Assembly: GCA_003116995.1 (NCBI GenBank) | Contig: BDSL01000007.1 | Span: 372,001-436,000, forward strand | Origin: Yamagishiella unicocca | Taxonomy: Eukaryota > Chlorophyta > Chlorophyceae > Chlamydomonadales > Volvocaceae | DNA: 64,000 bases | Direction of reading: 5' to 3' | Shown: piece after piece, positions 34,901-46,000 of the stretch | Layout: every line of letters begins with the position of its first letter | Position numbering within the stretch: the first letter of the stretch is position 1 | Notes under the pieces: generated by a model | Databases searched by the model: none | The model's input: only the letters and a program-made list of their open reading frames with translations | Told to the model about the DNA's origin: nothing | Program-made: the position numbers and the translations under genes

Positions 34901-37900
34901 CGCTCAGCTTAGCCAGCTCCTGAGTGCATGAGGTGGGGGAGTAAAGGAGAATCCGCGAAGTGGGGTGGGGGGGTGGGCATAAGAACCGTTTACGCGACAG
35001 GAGTGCATGGGGGGGGGTCCAGCGCCGGGCAAGAATCCTGACCGTTGACAGCTCACGCAACCGAGACCAGCAACATACATCCACACAACATAAATTCAGA
35101 CGATAGGCAAAGGGAAACAATGGGGAAACGCTTGCAGCTCAGCGTGACCAGCGGCGGGGCCGGACTCCTACCCACCGTGGGCCATGGCCACTCGCGGGCC
35201 TCCCAAATCGACGCCAGGGTCTCGCCGCCGACGGTGCTTGCAGCGGCCCGCTGCGCCGCATGGGCTGCGCCCAAGCCGGGAGGCGCTGACGGCGGCAGCG
35301 AGGGAGCAGCCCCCGCCGCATCCACATGCACACCGGAAGCAGCGGTGCCCCCGCCGGCTGCGTCCCCCCAACCGCCGCAAACGGCAGTGCTGCCAGCGGC
35401 GGTAGCAGCCGCGGCGCCCGGGACCGCAGCCGCGCCTCGCTCCGCACTGCCGCCGCATGCGTCCGCGGCCCCGCCGTTGGCGCCGTCGGCGGTGGATACC
35501 GGCGCCGCAGCCGCCGGCGCCGCGGCGGCTCCGGAGGCGCCAGGTCCCGCCGGCGGCTGCGGCACTGGCCGGTCCAGGGAGGAGCACATCGCCACCTGCG
35601 TGCGGGGTCATCGCGATGGGATTTCGTGCTTTCCCGGTTGCTGGTTGTCGCGGTTGCGACGCGCGACATAGCACTCATATATGGTACGACACGCAGTGAC
35701 GACGTTTCCCCTGCCTACAAACCCTGCCTAGCCGTCCCTTCTCCACCCACTCCGCCGGCCGCACCTGCGGCAGCTGTAGTTGCAGCTGCGGGTACGCCTT
35801 CGCAGTCCGGCTGGCCGGCCCGTGCTCCCTGGGCGGCGTGAGATCCCAGTGCCACACGCAGACGGTGCAGTCGGTGCCGCCCGCGAAGATGAAGGCGCCG
35901 TCGGGCGACCAGGAGCAGCAGATGAAGCCCATAGGCGGCCGGTTGGGGTTGGGCGCTGCGGGCTGCTGCTGCTGCGGGGCGGCGGCGGCGGCGGCGGCCA
36001 ACGGGTCGGGGCCCACCGCCCGCCCAGGTAAGCCAACAGCGCCCGCGGCCGCACCACGGACCGCGCGTGGGGCTGCCGGCGGCGGCATGGGCTGGATACC
36101 GGGTGCTGGCGCCGCGGCGGCGCCGCCAGCCGGATCCACGCTGCCGCCACGTGACGGACCCAGTTGGGAACCCGGGCTGACGTCAGCACTGGCCGTACCG
36201 GCGGCGGCGCCGGGGACAGATGGCCGCGCCGCTGCGCCGTCCGCTGTGGGAGCTGCCGCACCGGGTGAGGTGGAGCCTGCCCAGAACACACGCACGTTTG
36301 CGGCTCAGCGCAGCATATATAAAACACACGTATCGTGTTGCCTTCGGCTGGCGGGAAAGAGGTGCGTGTGCGCTCGCGGGGGGCGGAAGGGAGGATGGAC
36401 AGGTGGCGTTGGATGGCGGGGAGGTGCACGCCTCCGCTTGGGGCGGAGAAACGCCCCCGCCTCCGCTTGGGGCGGAGAAACGCCCCCGCCTCCGCTTGGG
36501 ACGGAGAAACGCCCCCGCCTCCGCTTGGGGCGGAGAAACGCCCCCGGGCGACGGCTACTGGGCCCACACGGTGTAGGTATCTCTGGAATTTCGCCAGTCC
36601 CCTTCCATTCGCCCTTTCGACCAACCAACTACAACCCTTACCTACCAGCCCTACAAACCCAGCCATCCCCATCCCCACAACCTCCTGCCTCACAGTCCTG
36701 CGTCCCGCACGCACCTCCTCCGGCCTCCTGCGCCTCCGCCAGCCCCGCCTCCTCCTCCGCCTCTTCCTCCTGCTCCTGTGGCTGCTGCTGCTGCTGTGCG
36801 TGCACTCCGAAGGCGGCGCTGGGTCGCATCACCACGGCTTCGACCCCCGGGTCGCGGGCGTTCCAGATGCGGCAGGTACCGTCCGTGGAGCACGACAGCA
36901 GCGCGTCCGTGAGCTGCGGGTGGAAGTCCAGGTAGGAGACCACGTTGGTGTGGCCGGTCAGGACAGACACCGGCCACCCCAGGGTTTCCTCCTGCGGCCG
37001 GGGAGAAGGGCAGGACGCGGAGCGTGTTACGACAATCGGAAATCTGCAGCACCCGACAACGTGACCAGCAAGGCGTGGCCAGGGCAGCCACATCGTGTTA
37101 GTGCTTTGAGGCGACGCATCGGCTGCCAAACCATTCCCAGGCTGGCGCCTGAGCCCGCGGCGGGGCCCATCAACGGGCGCCCAGCCCTACTGCCCCACAC
37201 TCGCGCGCAGCCCCAGCGCTGTCAACCGTCGACCCCCCCACAACAACCACCGCGCCAGCCACTGCCACCATCGTTGCCGCCGCAACCGCTGCCAGCACCA
37301 TAACTGTGTGCCGTCGATCGCCCGCGAGGCCTTCATTCTCCTCCTGCCGACCCACGGGTCTCCTCTCGTACCCCGACCTACCTGCAGGCTCCAAACCCGA
37401 ATGCTGTAGGCCACGTCGCCGGACGCCAGCAGCGTGTTGTTGGCGCTGACCGCGAAGTCGGTGATCTCCGCGTCATGCCCCCGGCACGACTTGAGCAGGA
37501 TGCCTGTCTCAGAGGACCAGATCTGCCGGCGATCACAGCGGAGGGACGCAACCACGATGTGCAGGGGACGTTCGGACGGAGGCGACGGTAAGTGTGGGTT
37601 GTGGGGCATGGTAAGGACCTGCCGTACTGCATGTATATGAGGCCGAGCTTGCGCACCCGTGTGTCTTCCCCTTGGTGGAAATCGGGAGCGCGTAGGAGTG
37701 CGTTGGGGGGTCATACAGCTGGTGTTTGCTGCCCTCCCAGGTCGTATGCATTGGGTCCGCTCATCCCGTCCCCATCCCTCCAGGGCTCCCCTACCCGCTT
37801 GTGCAACATCACCACCACCGCCACCACCACAAGCCCGGAACCTCCCGGCCCCGCTCGCCTTGACGAGGCAGTCGTCGCTGCCCGTGATGATCCGGCGGCC

Positions 37901-39231
37901 CGTGTTGTCGTACGTGCAGCAGTAGACCGCCAGCCGGTGGCCCCGTGTCGTTTTGAGGTGCCGCATCTGCCGGCACAGCAGCCCCGTGGCTGCGGAGCCG
38001 TTGGCGCTGCCCGGCATGCCCAGTCGCCCACGACACATGCCAGTCTGGCGAAGGAGCAGCTGGTGGGGCAGGCTTGCCTGCGCACGCAATCCGGTGACAG
38101 CGTAGTTACGCGTGGTTATCGTATGAGGCTGAAGCGACCAATAGCGTATTAGGTGACCCGTGGGTGGGAAGTAGGAGAGGGGCGTGCGGTGGGCTGGCAG
38201 CCGAGCACCCACAGGCCGGATATTTCTTCCACCATGCTCCCTTAATATCTTATTGTCGTAAATGCACCCTACCCCAGGCTGGCCGTTTCATAGCGCCCCC
38301 GTGCAGGGAGCCGGGATCCGAAAGGGTTCGGACCGTGCTCTGGTCCGCTCGAGGCACTGAGCCGCGGCCTCTTCCGTGTCCTCAGTCAGGTTTGCACTGA
38401 CCCACATCACATTATTCCTGAGATACGTGGTATTTTTTAACGGGCCAGGAGCAGCGTGCCACGTGGCATCCTCGGATCCTCGCCCCATAGCTGTACAGCG
38501 ACCAAAGGTCGCAGCCGCAGCAACGCTCGTTCACCCCCCCCCCTCGTCCGGGCGACCGGCCCCAACAGCACGTGAGGGCCATCCACCTGCGCGTATGGCC
38601 GCCGCCACCAGACAGGCAGCGGAGGCTCCTGCTGCCCCAGCAGCCCATTCTTGCCGGGAGCAGTCAAGCTGACGACCTGCACTTGCAGTGATCCACATTA
38701 TCCCATCCAAGACAGATGCGGTTAAGCGCCGCTCCCACATACACGTTCCGTGCAGGGCTTGCAAGGGGGCAAGCATGGCGCAATTAGTGAGAGGGGGGAA
38801 GTGGTTAGCTGTAGGATGGAAAGGACGGCGGCGTTCGACCGCACCTGGATGCCGCCGTCTGCATCAACTGGTTTGTGATGCTGCAGCAGCTTGCCCAGAA
38901 GGCATTGAAGGGCGTCCGGAGGGATGTGGGAATGCACACGGCTGTGCTGTGCGAATGCTACCTCCTGGACATTTCCTGCGAAACGGTACAGGCCGATCGC
39001 TCAGCCATCGTGCAGGCGACATCTCTATGTACATGATTGCACCCGTGGGTTGCCGCATAGCTCGCAAAAAACATGTTTCCTTGTACGAAATGTTCCCGCC
39101 CCACCGGAAATGTCGACACGCGTGGGAAGCAATCCATGCTTTGATGCCTCTTCCTCTAGCACACGTGCTGTTCCAGCAAGTGGCCCTGAAGATAAGGCTC
39201 GCCATATCAGGAACAGCAGCTCGCGCTCGTC
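22958..39231 (-). CDS. BRWD/PHIP-like WD40-bromodomain protein (DCAF-type chromatin reader)
   Basis: BRWD/PHIP proteins are nuclear and read histones through a Tudor-like fold and bromodomain; they act as CUL4-DDB1 substrate receptors. Exons in transcript order (+/-3 nt): 39105-39231, 38845-38975, an unresolved stretch 38400-38700, about 37859-37971, 37382-37522, 36715-36991, 35765-36276, 35176-35595, 34818-34919, 34208-34354, 33686-33802, 33143-33249, 32454-32681, 32079-32169, 31488-31647, 30752-31315, 30381-30546, 29437-29814, 28866-28942, 28359-28496, 27924-28086, 27523-27694, 26964-27283, 26629-26760 and 26210-22958. Most joins keep phase. The first exon shows the family N-terminus (ELLFLIWRALSSGPLAGTAR). 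The start codon is not fixed: an ATG directly before a GTGAGA donor at 39481, or ATG at about 39415, are both possible. The intron after GSDDCLVK begins with GC. Only one bromodomain is present (animal homologues have two), and a tail of over 1,000 residues follows. Confidence 0.85.
26060..26760 (-). other. Bromodomain of the BRWD homologue
   Basis: The exon at 26629-26760 carries the ZA-loop region (NAIVPLPMSLEVVEKRLEAS). The next exon, starting near 26210, continues RHDVGTIVANAERFNG, where the last Asn matches the acetyl-lysine-binding Asn of bromodomains. The C helix follows (ARAMLLHFTAAL). It corresponds to the bromodomain next to the Tudor-like fold in PHIP. Confidence 0.8.
26370..26460 (+). 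repeat. 20-bp minisatellite in a BRWD intron
   Basis: Four units of about 20 bp (ctgcgggtttcggagcggt) lie between the two bromodomain exons. Confidence 0.75.
27283..28942 (-). other. Cryptic Tudor-like domain of the BRWD homologue
   Basis: Five consecutive exons read LPDYYCPQLGDEVVYVQAGH, EAYLESVGDKR, RLTVDPTCGSPVAGQ with EFLVPLPRF, WYAAQVVAD with YQCDVLWERYGVRWDGEG, then TTYLSPWTMLPL. They align in order with the PHIP region between propeller and bromodomain (MGDEVIYFRQGHEAY and RWDNTE..LSPWDMEP in the animal proteins), a fold reported to bind methylated H3K4. Exon phases join cleanly. Confidence 0.8.
28655..28745 (+). repeat. Short G/T-rich tandem repeat in a BRWD intron
   Basis: About seven copies of ggttgcggtc and ggttgcggtca alternate between BRWD exons at 28496 and 28866. 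It is followed at about 28833-28855 by a (TCTG)n tract. Confidence 0.75.
31785..31885 (+). repeat. 17-bp pyrimidine-rich minisatellite
   Basis: About five to six copies of cacctcctccctccctg lie in the BRWD intron between exons 31647 and 32079. It is highly strand-asymmetric. Confidence 0.75.
32697..32932 (+). repeat. 10-bp G-rich minisatellite, about 23 copies
   Basis: GGGTCGGGTT repeats run almost perfectly, with three GGGCCGGGTT variants in the middle (32761-32790). The array sits in a BRWD intron only about 16 bp from the 3' splice site of the exon that starts at 32681 on the minus strand. All frames are open, which explains the DPTRPNPTQP-like frames here. Confidence 0.92.
34051..34190 (+). 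repeat. Interstitial telomere-like repeat in a BRWD intron
   Basis: Three and a half copies of a unit of about 42 bp, each a ccctccctgccttgtgt spacer followed by aaaaaccctaaaccctaaa. The CCCTAAA core equals the plant-type telomere repeat; some cores read CCCTAAAA, the Chlamydomonas type. Confidence 0.85.
34540..34607 (+). repeat. 17-bp minisatellite in a BRWD intron
   Basis: Four copies of gctatgcgctggacgagt with small changes lie between BRWD exons at 34354 and 34818. Confidence 0.7.
36430..36548 (+). repeat. 29-bp minisatellite with self-complementary units
   Basis: Four units of cctccgcttggggcggag plus aaacgccccc lie in the BRWD intron between exons 36276 and 36715. Each unit contains a CTCCGC...GCGGAG inverted repeat, so the array can fold into serial hairpins. 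Confidence 0.85.
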
Positions 39232-40077
39232 CTGGGATGGGAGGCGCGTTAGCTTTTGGAACTCTAAACAGCACCAATTGACTAGAAGCACATATGCCTA
39301 AGGGTTGCGAATAGATGGCGATGCAACACTACCAGCTTGCGAGTTGCGTAATCTCCAATTGCAGTCCACCCGCTGACAGCTCAGCCAGCTGCGAAAATTA
39401 GCCCGCGATACCATGCGCGTATGCTAGGAGTAATCCTGGCCTCCTGCCACCAGCGGACTAGGATTGGTCCACTCTCACCATATTAGTACGTTCCCGCGGG
39501 TCAACCACCTTCAACCTTCAACTGCGTGTAAAAACTCCATCTGAGCCGCCCAGCAGCCAGTCCTGCTGCCACGGAGACTCGTCTGTTGGCTTCAGGCGAG
39601 CGACCAAAGGGAGGTCTGCGCCAGGTGCGGGGACTTGGCTGGCAACATATTGCAGCTAGAAGGGGGTGGCGGGATGGGGACCAAAATGGTGCCGGATAGT
39701 GCCGGGGACTAGAATGAACACCCAGCTGGAACCACTGCAGAGCACTAACTAACTGAAGCCCCGTGTCCCAGATTCCGCATCAGGTGTAGGAAAGTACTTA
39801 AGAAATGCTGTTTATGGACCGTGTATGTGTTGTGTGGAAAAGATAGATGGGGCTGGGGGCCCCCAACCGGTTGCCGGCCTCCGTGCAATTCCCCATGCGG
39901 GTGCCATCCCGCCGCCCGCAATAGGTCTCCCTTTCCTTTTGGCCTTGAGCCAATCTAGGTGCTGTAGTGCACCTTCAAATATTTTTAGGCCAGTGGTCTC
40001 TCCACTTTATTTGAGTTCATCGAGAGCAATTTTCATTTTGCCGGCCTGAGCGCCACTAGTCGCATTAACTACTATAA
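39232..40077. promoter_or_regulatory. Divergent promoter region between BRWD and eIF5B
   Basis: The two genes point away from each other. About 850 bp separate the first certain BRWD exon from the eIF5B ATG, and part of it must hold the BRWD start exon. GC is lower than in the genes. TATAAAT lies directly at the eIF5B ATG, too close to be a usual TATA box. No motif decides a start site. Bidirectional control is inferred from layout only. Confidence 0.4.
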
Positions 40078-43000
40078 ATGGGGAAAAAGAAAGCTAATCT
40101 GCTGGACCTTCCTGACTTGGATGATGAAGAGAGCCCTGGGCCGGCGGCGGCAAATGAGGAAGCTAAGCCCCAGCCCGCGAAGGGCAAGGCCAAGAAGCAG
40201 CAGAAAGGGAAAAAAGGAAAGAACAATTTTGATGACGATGACAACGATGATGATATCGATCCATTGAAGAAGGGCAGCGCTGCTCCAGCTGACGACGACG
40301 AGGAGGATCCGGCACCCCGAGCAACGTCAAAGGGTGGCGCATCGAAAGGCAAGGCAACGAAAACAGCAGCTTCAGCCTTCGCGCTGCTGGGTGAGGATGG
40401 CGAGGAGGAGGAGGAGGCGCCAAGGAAAGCATCCGCTAGTAAGAAGGCGAGCAAGAAAGGAGGATTTGCCGCCCTTGGAGGCGATGACGATGAGGATGAG
40501 GAGAAGGAGGAAGCCAAACCGGCTAGCAAGAAGGTGCGACTGGAGGCACGGGAATCGGAACGAAATGCGCGTTGCGGCTTGGGGGGCCGACAGTTCGACC
40601 TCGCTATGTCGGCCAGCTTTCTCTCTTTCCTGTCATCTCCACGATGCAATTGGGAGGCCCTAGCTGCGTGGCTGCCTTGTTTGGACCCGACTGGGTGTTG
40701 CGCCTGTGGCGCCGCACCCTGGCTGTGTATTCCTCAGCGCCCTGCAGACGCTGTCCAACACTTCCTAATCGCCGATACTTAACGCTGTATCAAACTCTGC
40801 ACGCACCTTAATCAGCGACTTGACGCCCGCCGAACCCTGGGCCACGGCGGTCGCATTGCGGCCTCTCTCCCCTATCGCCATATACAGTAGACTATCCGCC
40901 CTTTATATACCTATATCCCACCCCATCTGCGCCTACCTCCTAAACACTATCTGCCTACCCTGTCCCCGATTGAGCCCCCAGGCCGCTGCTGGCCCCGCCC
41001 CGGGCCTGGTGATCGCCGAGGTGCTCAGCGTGCAGCCGCACCCTAAGGCCGACCGGCTGCGGGTGGTGGATGTGGACTGGGGCACCGACATGTCGGTGGT
41101 GGTGACCAACGCCGCCAATGTGGAGGAGGGCATGAAGGTCGTGTTTGCGGTAGGTGGCATGTGGGTCCGGATGGATGCGCAAGGGTCTTGCGGAAGCAGT
41201 AGCATCACTTCCGACCACATCGGGCTCTGGCCAGGATGCGCCCATGAAACATGAGGGCCGCGGGTACAGCGGTCTGCTCAGGCACACGAGCCGGCTCTGG
41301 AGGCTAGGCGTAGGTGCGGCTGCCTGCTGAAGGCTATCAGGACGGTATGGAAGGCCTAGGGCCGGGCGCGGGTAGTGTCTGGCGAGCGAGGCTTGTGGTG
41401 ATTGCGGCGTCAGGTGGAGAGCTGATTCAGGGGGGGACGGGCGCGGAGTGAGCCGCCTGACACAGTACCTGTGATCACAGCGCTGGCGATCACTGGGAAG
41501 GGGTCCTCCTCCGCGTGTGCCAAGCCGCGCACTGGACAACGCATGGGAGCTCAACTAAGAACGCATGGGAGCTCGCTGCGACCGGTGTGCGGTGTGGTGT
41601 TAGTTTTCTTGTGTGTCGCCATCTGGGTCAGGCGATTGGGCGGCCACCGACCCCTCCACGTCGCACCATGAACTCCCGCCCATGACCCCAACAACCTCAA
41701 CTGCTGTCTCGCCACCTCACCCTCCCTGGATCACCTCGGTTCCGCCCGCGCACTCTTGCCTGCCGCCCAGCCTGTGGGCGCCACCACGCCGGGCAGCAGC
41801 TTGAAGATGGAGCGGAAGCAGCTGAAGGGAGTGGAGAGCTTCGGCATGTTGTGCTCGGCGTACGACATTGGGTGGATCGGGGAGCCGGACAATGTGCTTG
41901 TGGTGCTGCCGGACGATGCGGAGGTGGGGGCTCCTTGCCCCTCAGAGCCGCCCAAGGTGCGCTGGAGGGTCTTGAGGAAGACCCGTGGAGGGGGGCGGGA
42001 TGGGAGCGGATGGGCTGATGGAAGGGCGGGCGACTTGGCCGGGACCTTGCCATAGGTTTATACACTCTCAGCCGAAAAAGCTGCTGCGACAGCGTATGAA
42101 GCGCACACGTGCACACGTGGGAACGGCGCGTACGTGCAAGGACCCAAAAAGTGCCTGCGCTACGTCGGGGCAATCAGCAAATATGGGGCCTATGGGCAAA
42201 TGGTGACCGAAAAAGGGCAGCGTGCTTGTCTCTATCGTCGACACGGTACACAGCTGGTTTAACTGTACGACCGGTGTCGAAGTTGGAGTGCTCCCCAGCG
42301 TTGTCACCAGGTAAACCGCTTTGCTTCGCATCCGACGGGCGGAGGCTGGACTGTGCTGCAGGCATGGCGCTTTATGGAATGACTATGGGGCCGCTCGCCG
42401 CCGGGGTCGCTTGCCGGGGTCCTTGGCGGGCGGGACAGTTAGACTGGCATTTGGGCCACAGGGGATGGCGAGAAAAGGTCAACACGGCATAGTAAACCGT
42501 GGAGCAGAAGCCATAGAGGAACGAGTTCAGGAGACGCGTTCGAGAACTGCATGCTGGAGAGCTCCAGGGGGGGCCCAAGAACCCACGTATGCGTTTCAGG
42601 TGCGATGCGCCATACTGAGGGAGCATGGGCCCGATCCCCTGCCGCACACCGCAGGGCCTCAAGTCCAAGTTGCCGGGCCAGGCAGCACAGCAGGACGCGG
42701 AAGAGGAGGACGAGGAGGAGGCCCCGGCAGCTGCAAAGTCTAAGAAGGGCGGCAAGGACAAGAAGAAGGGCAAGAAGGGTGGCAAGGACATGAGCAGCCT
42801 TTTTGCGGCGCTGGAGGAGGACGCGGAGGGTGAGGGGAGCGGTGGGGGAGGTGGAGCAGAGCGGAACGCGGGGCCCACGTAGGGCCGCACACCTCGTGCG
42901 TTGGCATGTGGCCTCCTGCCTTCAGGAGGCCCTGTTATGTAGTCTCCCGTCGGCAGGACCCACAAATAGAAGCAGCAGCAGTCACCAATGATGTGATGCA

Positions 43001-46000
43001 TGCTTTCACTTTCACTCGAGGCTTTATTGGTAACCACTTATATCACCAGCACCGACGCCTGATTGCTGTGCGGCACTCGCAGCCGGTCCGAACGCCGAGG
43101 CGGCTGAGGCGGCAGCCGAGGAGGAAGAGGAGGAGCCGGCCCCCAAGGCGCAGACCGGCAAGAAGGGCAAGAAGGGCGGCAAGGACATGAGCAGCCTCTT
43201 TGCGGCACTGGAGGAAGACGCGGGAGGTGAGACGCGCAGCCAGCGGACGACTGTATTGCAGTCTCTGCACCCCGGGGAGCCCGGGCCAGAGCCTTGGCCA
43301 AGACAGCATGGTCCAAAGAATCCCCTTGCCACTTGGCTGAGCGGCACATAGGAAACCCCCTTTGCCCCTTGGCTTAGCGGCACATGCGCGTGCACTGGGT
43401 TCCCGTAAGGGGGCTACATAGAAAGCGCAGGTTTTTTCAATCCGGGCCGGGTATGTAAAGATAGGGCGGTGGAGCTGGAGGGAGTGAACGAAAAGCGGAC
43501 CGGGGCGGTGGGACAGCGCTGCGGCGGCTCGTGGGTTGGGTCATGATAGCATGGAGTGAGCAGCCGGCGCGGCCGGTTCGGGCCGCCATGCTCCTGGTCG
43601 TGAGGAAGAAGGCAGGGTAGGCGCACCGGGCTGTGACGCTGCTGCTGCTGCTGCTGGTGCCCTGCCGCTGCCAACGCAGCTCCTGCTGCCGCGGAGGCCG
43701 CGGATGCCGAGGAGGAGGAGGAGCCGGCTCCTAAGGCCAAGCCCGGCAAGGACAAGAAGGGCAAGAAGGGCGGCAAGGACATGAGCAGCTTGTTTGACGC
43801 GCTAGAGGAGGACGCGGGAGGTGAGGTGGCGCAGGCGCAGCCAGTGGGTGTGCGGCGTGGCTGATGTCGCTGCGTGTGTCGTTGGCGGCTTCTGACCAGG
43901 CAGGTCGCAGCGCATCGGTGGGTTGACCTCCTTAGTGCCCCAGCTTCTTCCTCTGCTTCTTCCTCTCTGTGCGTGTGATGACGCTGCCGGTGGGACCTGC
44001 ACGACCCCTGCCTGTTAGACCCGGACGCGGTCTGCAGCGCGTCAAACCCGGCCGCGTCCTCTTCGCCGCAGCATCCGGCGCCGCAGCCGCCCCCGCCGAG
44101 GAGGAGGAGGCTGAGGCAGCTCCCAAGAAGAAGGACGGGAAGAAGAAGGGCGGCAAGGACATGGACAGCCTGTTCGCCGCGCTGGAGGACGATGCGGAGG
44201 GTGGGTGTGGTGGGAGGCCTCCAGGGGTGGGGTGGGCACCGGGGACATCTTCTGATGTGTCCAGGGCAGGGGTTACTGGCAGGATCATACAGCAAAGGAC
44301 AGATGCAAACCTGACGCCAGTCTCGCCTACATCATTGTCGCCTGCATCCTCGTCATCTTCTCCTCCACACGTATGCTCCACTGCGGCCGCGCAGCGTCCG
44401 CAGCCGCCCCCGCGGCTGAGGAGGAGGCTCCGAAGAAGAAAAAGGAGAAGAAGAAGAAGGACATGAGCGACCTCTTCGCGGCGCTTGAAGCGGACGCCGG
44501 AGGTGCGTGGTGGTGGCGGAGGTGGGACGTCGAAGGGGACCCTGTCAATGTGCCGGAGCGGGATTGCTGGTAACGAGGACGCGGGATTTGGATGGATTGC
44601 CTCCACGAAGGAATCCTCACGAGCGATCATCAGTGTGACTGTACCTCTGACCTCCGGTCCCTGCACTGGACCGCAGCCGCCGCCCCGGCTGCCCCGGTCC
44701 CGGCCGAGAAGCCGTCGCCGGCCAAGGGCGGCAAGACCGCCGCGAAGAGCAAGGAGGAGGAGGAGGTGGAGGCGCTCATGGCGGAGCTTGACAAGCCCAA
44801 GGAGCCAGCGGCAGGTGGGACTGGCAGGAAACCCATGGGTGGACGCATCGGGAGAAAGGGGCAGCAGATGGGGCGGTACGGGGCCGAGTACCGCTGGGCA
44901 AGGACGGGGCACATCCTCCTTGTAGTCTTCGTATCTTCCGCGATCTGAGTGGAACAACCCAGGGAGGGAAGCTAGGCGTGCCAGGAGGAAAGTAGCCGAG
45001 CGTACCGGGGCATAAGAAACAGGTGTCGAGGCAGGGGTAAGAAGGTTAGGAAGAAGGGTAAGAACAGGGGTAGGCGCAGGGGTAAGACGAAGGATAGGAT
45101 CCCGGAACTAGCTTGTGCTTCATAAGCCGTCTCATGGGCGCTGGTGCGGTGCTTGGTCCCCTTCCAACAGGCAAGAAGGACAAGAAGAAGAAGGGCAAGG
45201 GCGGCAAGGCCGACAAGGAGGAGGAGGACATAGACGCGCTGCTTGCCATGATTGACGGGCCGAAGCAGCAGCAGAAGGAGGAGTCGCCGGCGCCGCCCGC
45301 AGCTGCAGCTGCTTCTGACGCTGCCGCCGAACCGGCCGCAGAAGCCGCCGCCGAGGCTGCGGAGGACGGCGAGGACGGTGACGAGGGCGCGGGCGAGGAG
45401 GGTGGCGAGGGCGGCAAGGAGCTGTCTGCGGCGCAGAAGAAGAAGCTCAAAAAGAAGCAGAAGGAGAAGGAAAAGAAGGCAGCTGGCGAGGGTAAGTCGG
45501 GTGCTGACCCTACTGGCCTACTCGCTGAGCGCGCCGACCCACGGGTTCGCTGTCATATACCCTACCCGCCTGTCGCGGCCCATACTGCTGTGCTGGCGTG
45601 GCTGCGGGGTGCTGCTGTCTGGTGCTTGTAATCCAATCCCTCCCTCTTGTTATCCACCGACTGGTTGTGATCTTGCGAACCTCGTGTGGGCGCAGGCGCC
45701 CCCGCGGGCGAGGGTGCGGCGGAGGACGAGGAGGGAGCTGCAGGCGCCAAGGCAAAGAAGGGCAAGCCTGTCAAGGAGAGCGCCATTGCGAAGAGGCTGC
45801 GCGAGCAGCTGGAGACGCGCAAGAAGGCGGAGGAGGAGGCGGCCAGGTGCGTGGCTGGGCTGGACCGTGCAGGGGCGGCCGCACTGCCGGAAGCGGCTGG
45901 ACCGTGCAGGGGCGGCCGCAGTGCCGGAAGCGAGGCAGGGCGGCGCATGCGTGCCTGCGGAAGCGCGGCGCTGGCTGTAGCCATGTGGACGCGGCAAGGA

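Larger units (their letters stand above)
32454..37971 (-). other. WD40 propeller exons of the BRWD homologue
   Basis: WD repeats read in order: TRGHRLAVYCCTYDNTG with GSDDCLVK, then CRGHDAEITDFAVS with SIRVWSLQ, LTGHTNVVSYLDFHP with GTCRIWNA, WSPDGAFIFAGGTDCTVCVW, LSGHRNDIVFIEFSHEG with SRDGCVK, VAWNLNDSRMVAAVTDNSVR, HPQDPRLVMSGGYDGRTILW and a final SPDGAQLAVTDTAGQLHLYG blade. Order and spacing match the PHIP/BRWD propeller. Gln/Ala/Pro-rich insertions in the exons at 36715-36991, 35765-36276 and 35176-35595 enlarge the loops. Confidence 0.85.

Noticed and set aside
40820..42055. Separate small gene for the tRNA-binding domain (ATG 40820)
   Set aside because: The residues before the domain are unconvincing, exon 41956 ends at a good donor in phase with eIF5B, and all joins to eIF5B keep phase. 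It is kept as the alternative to test.
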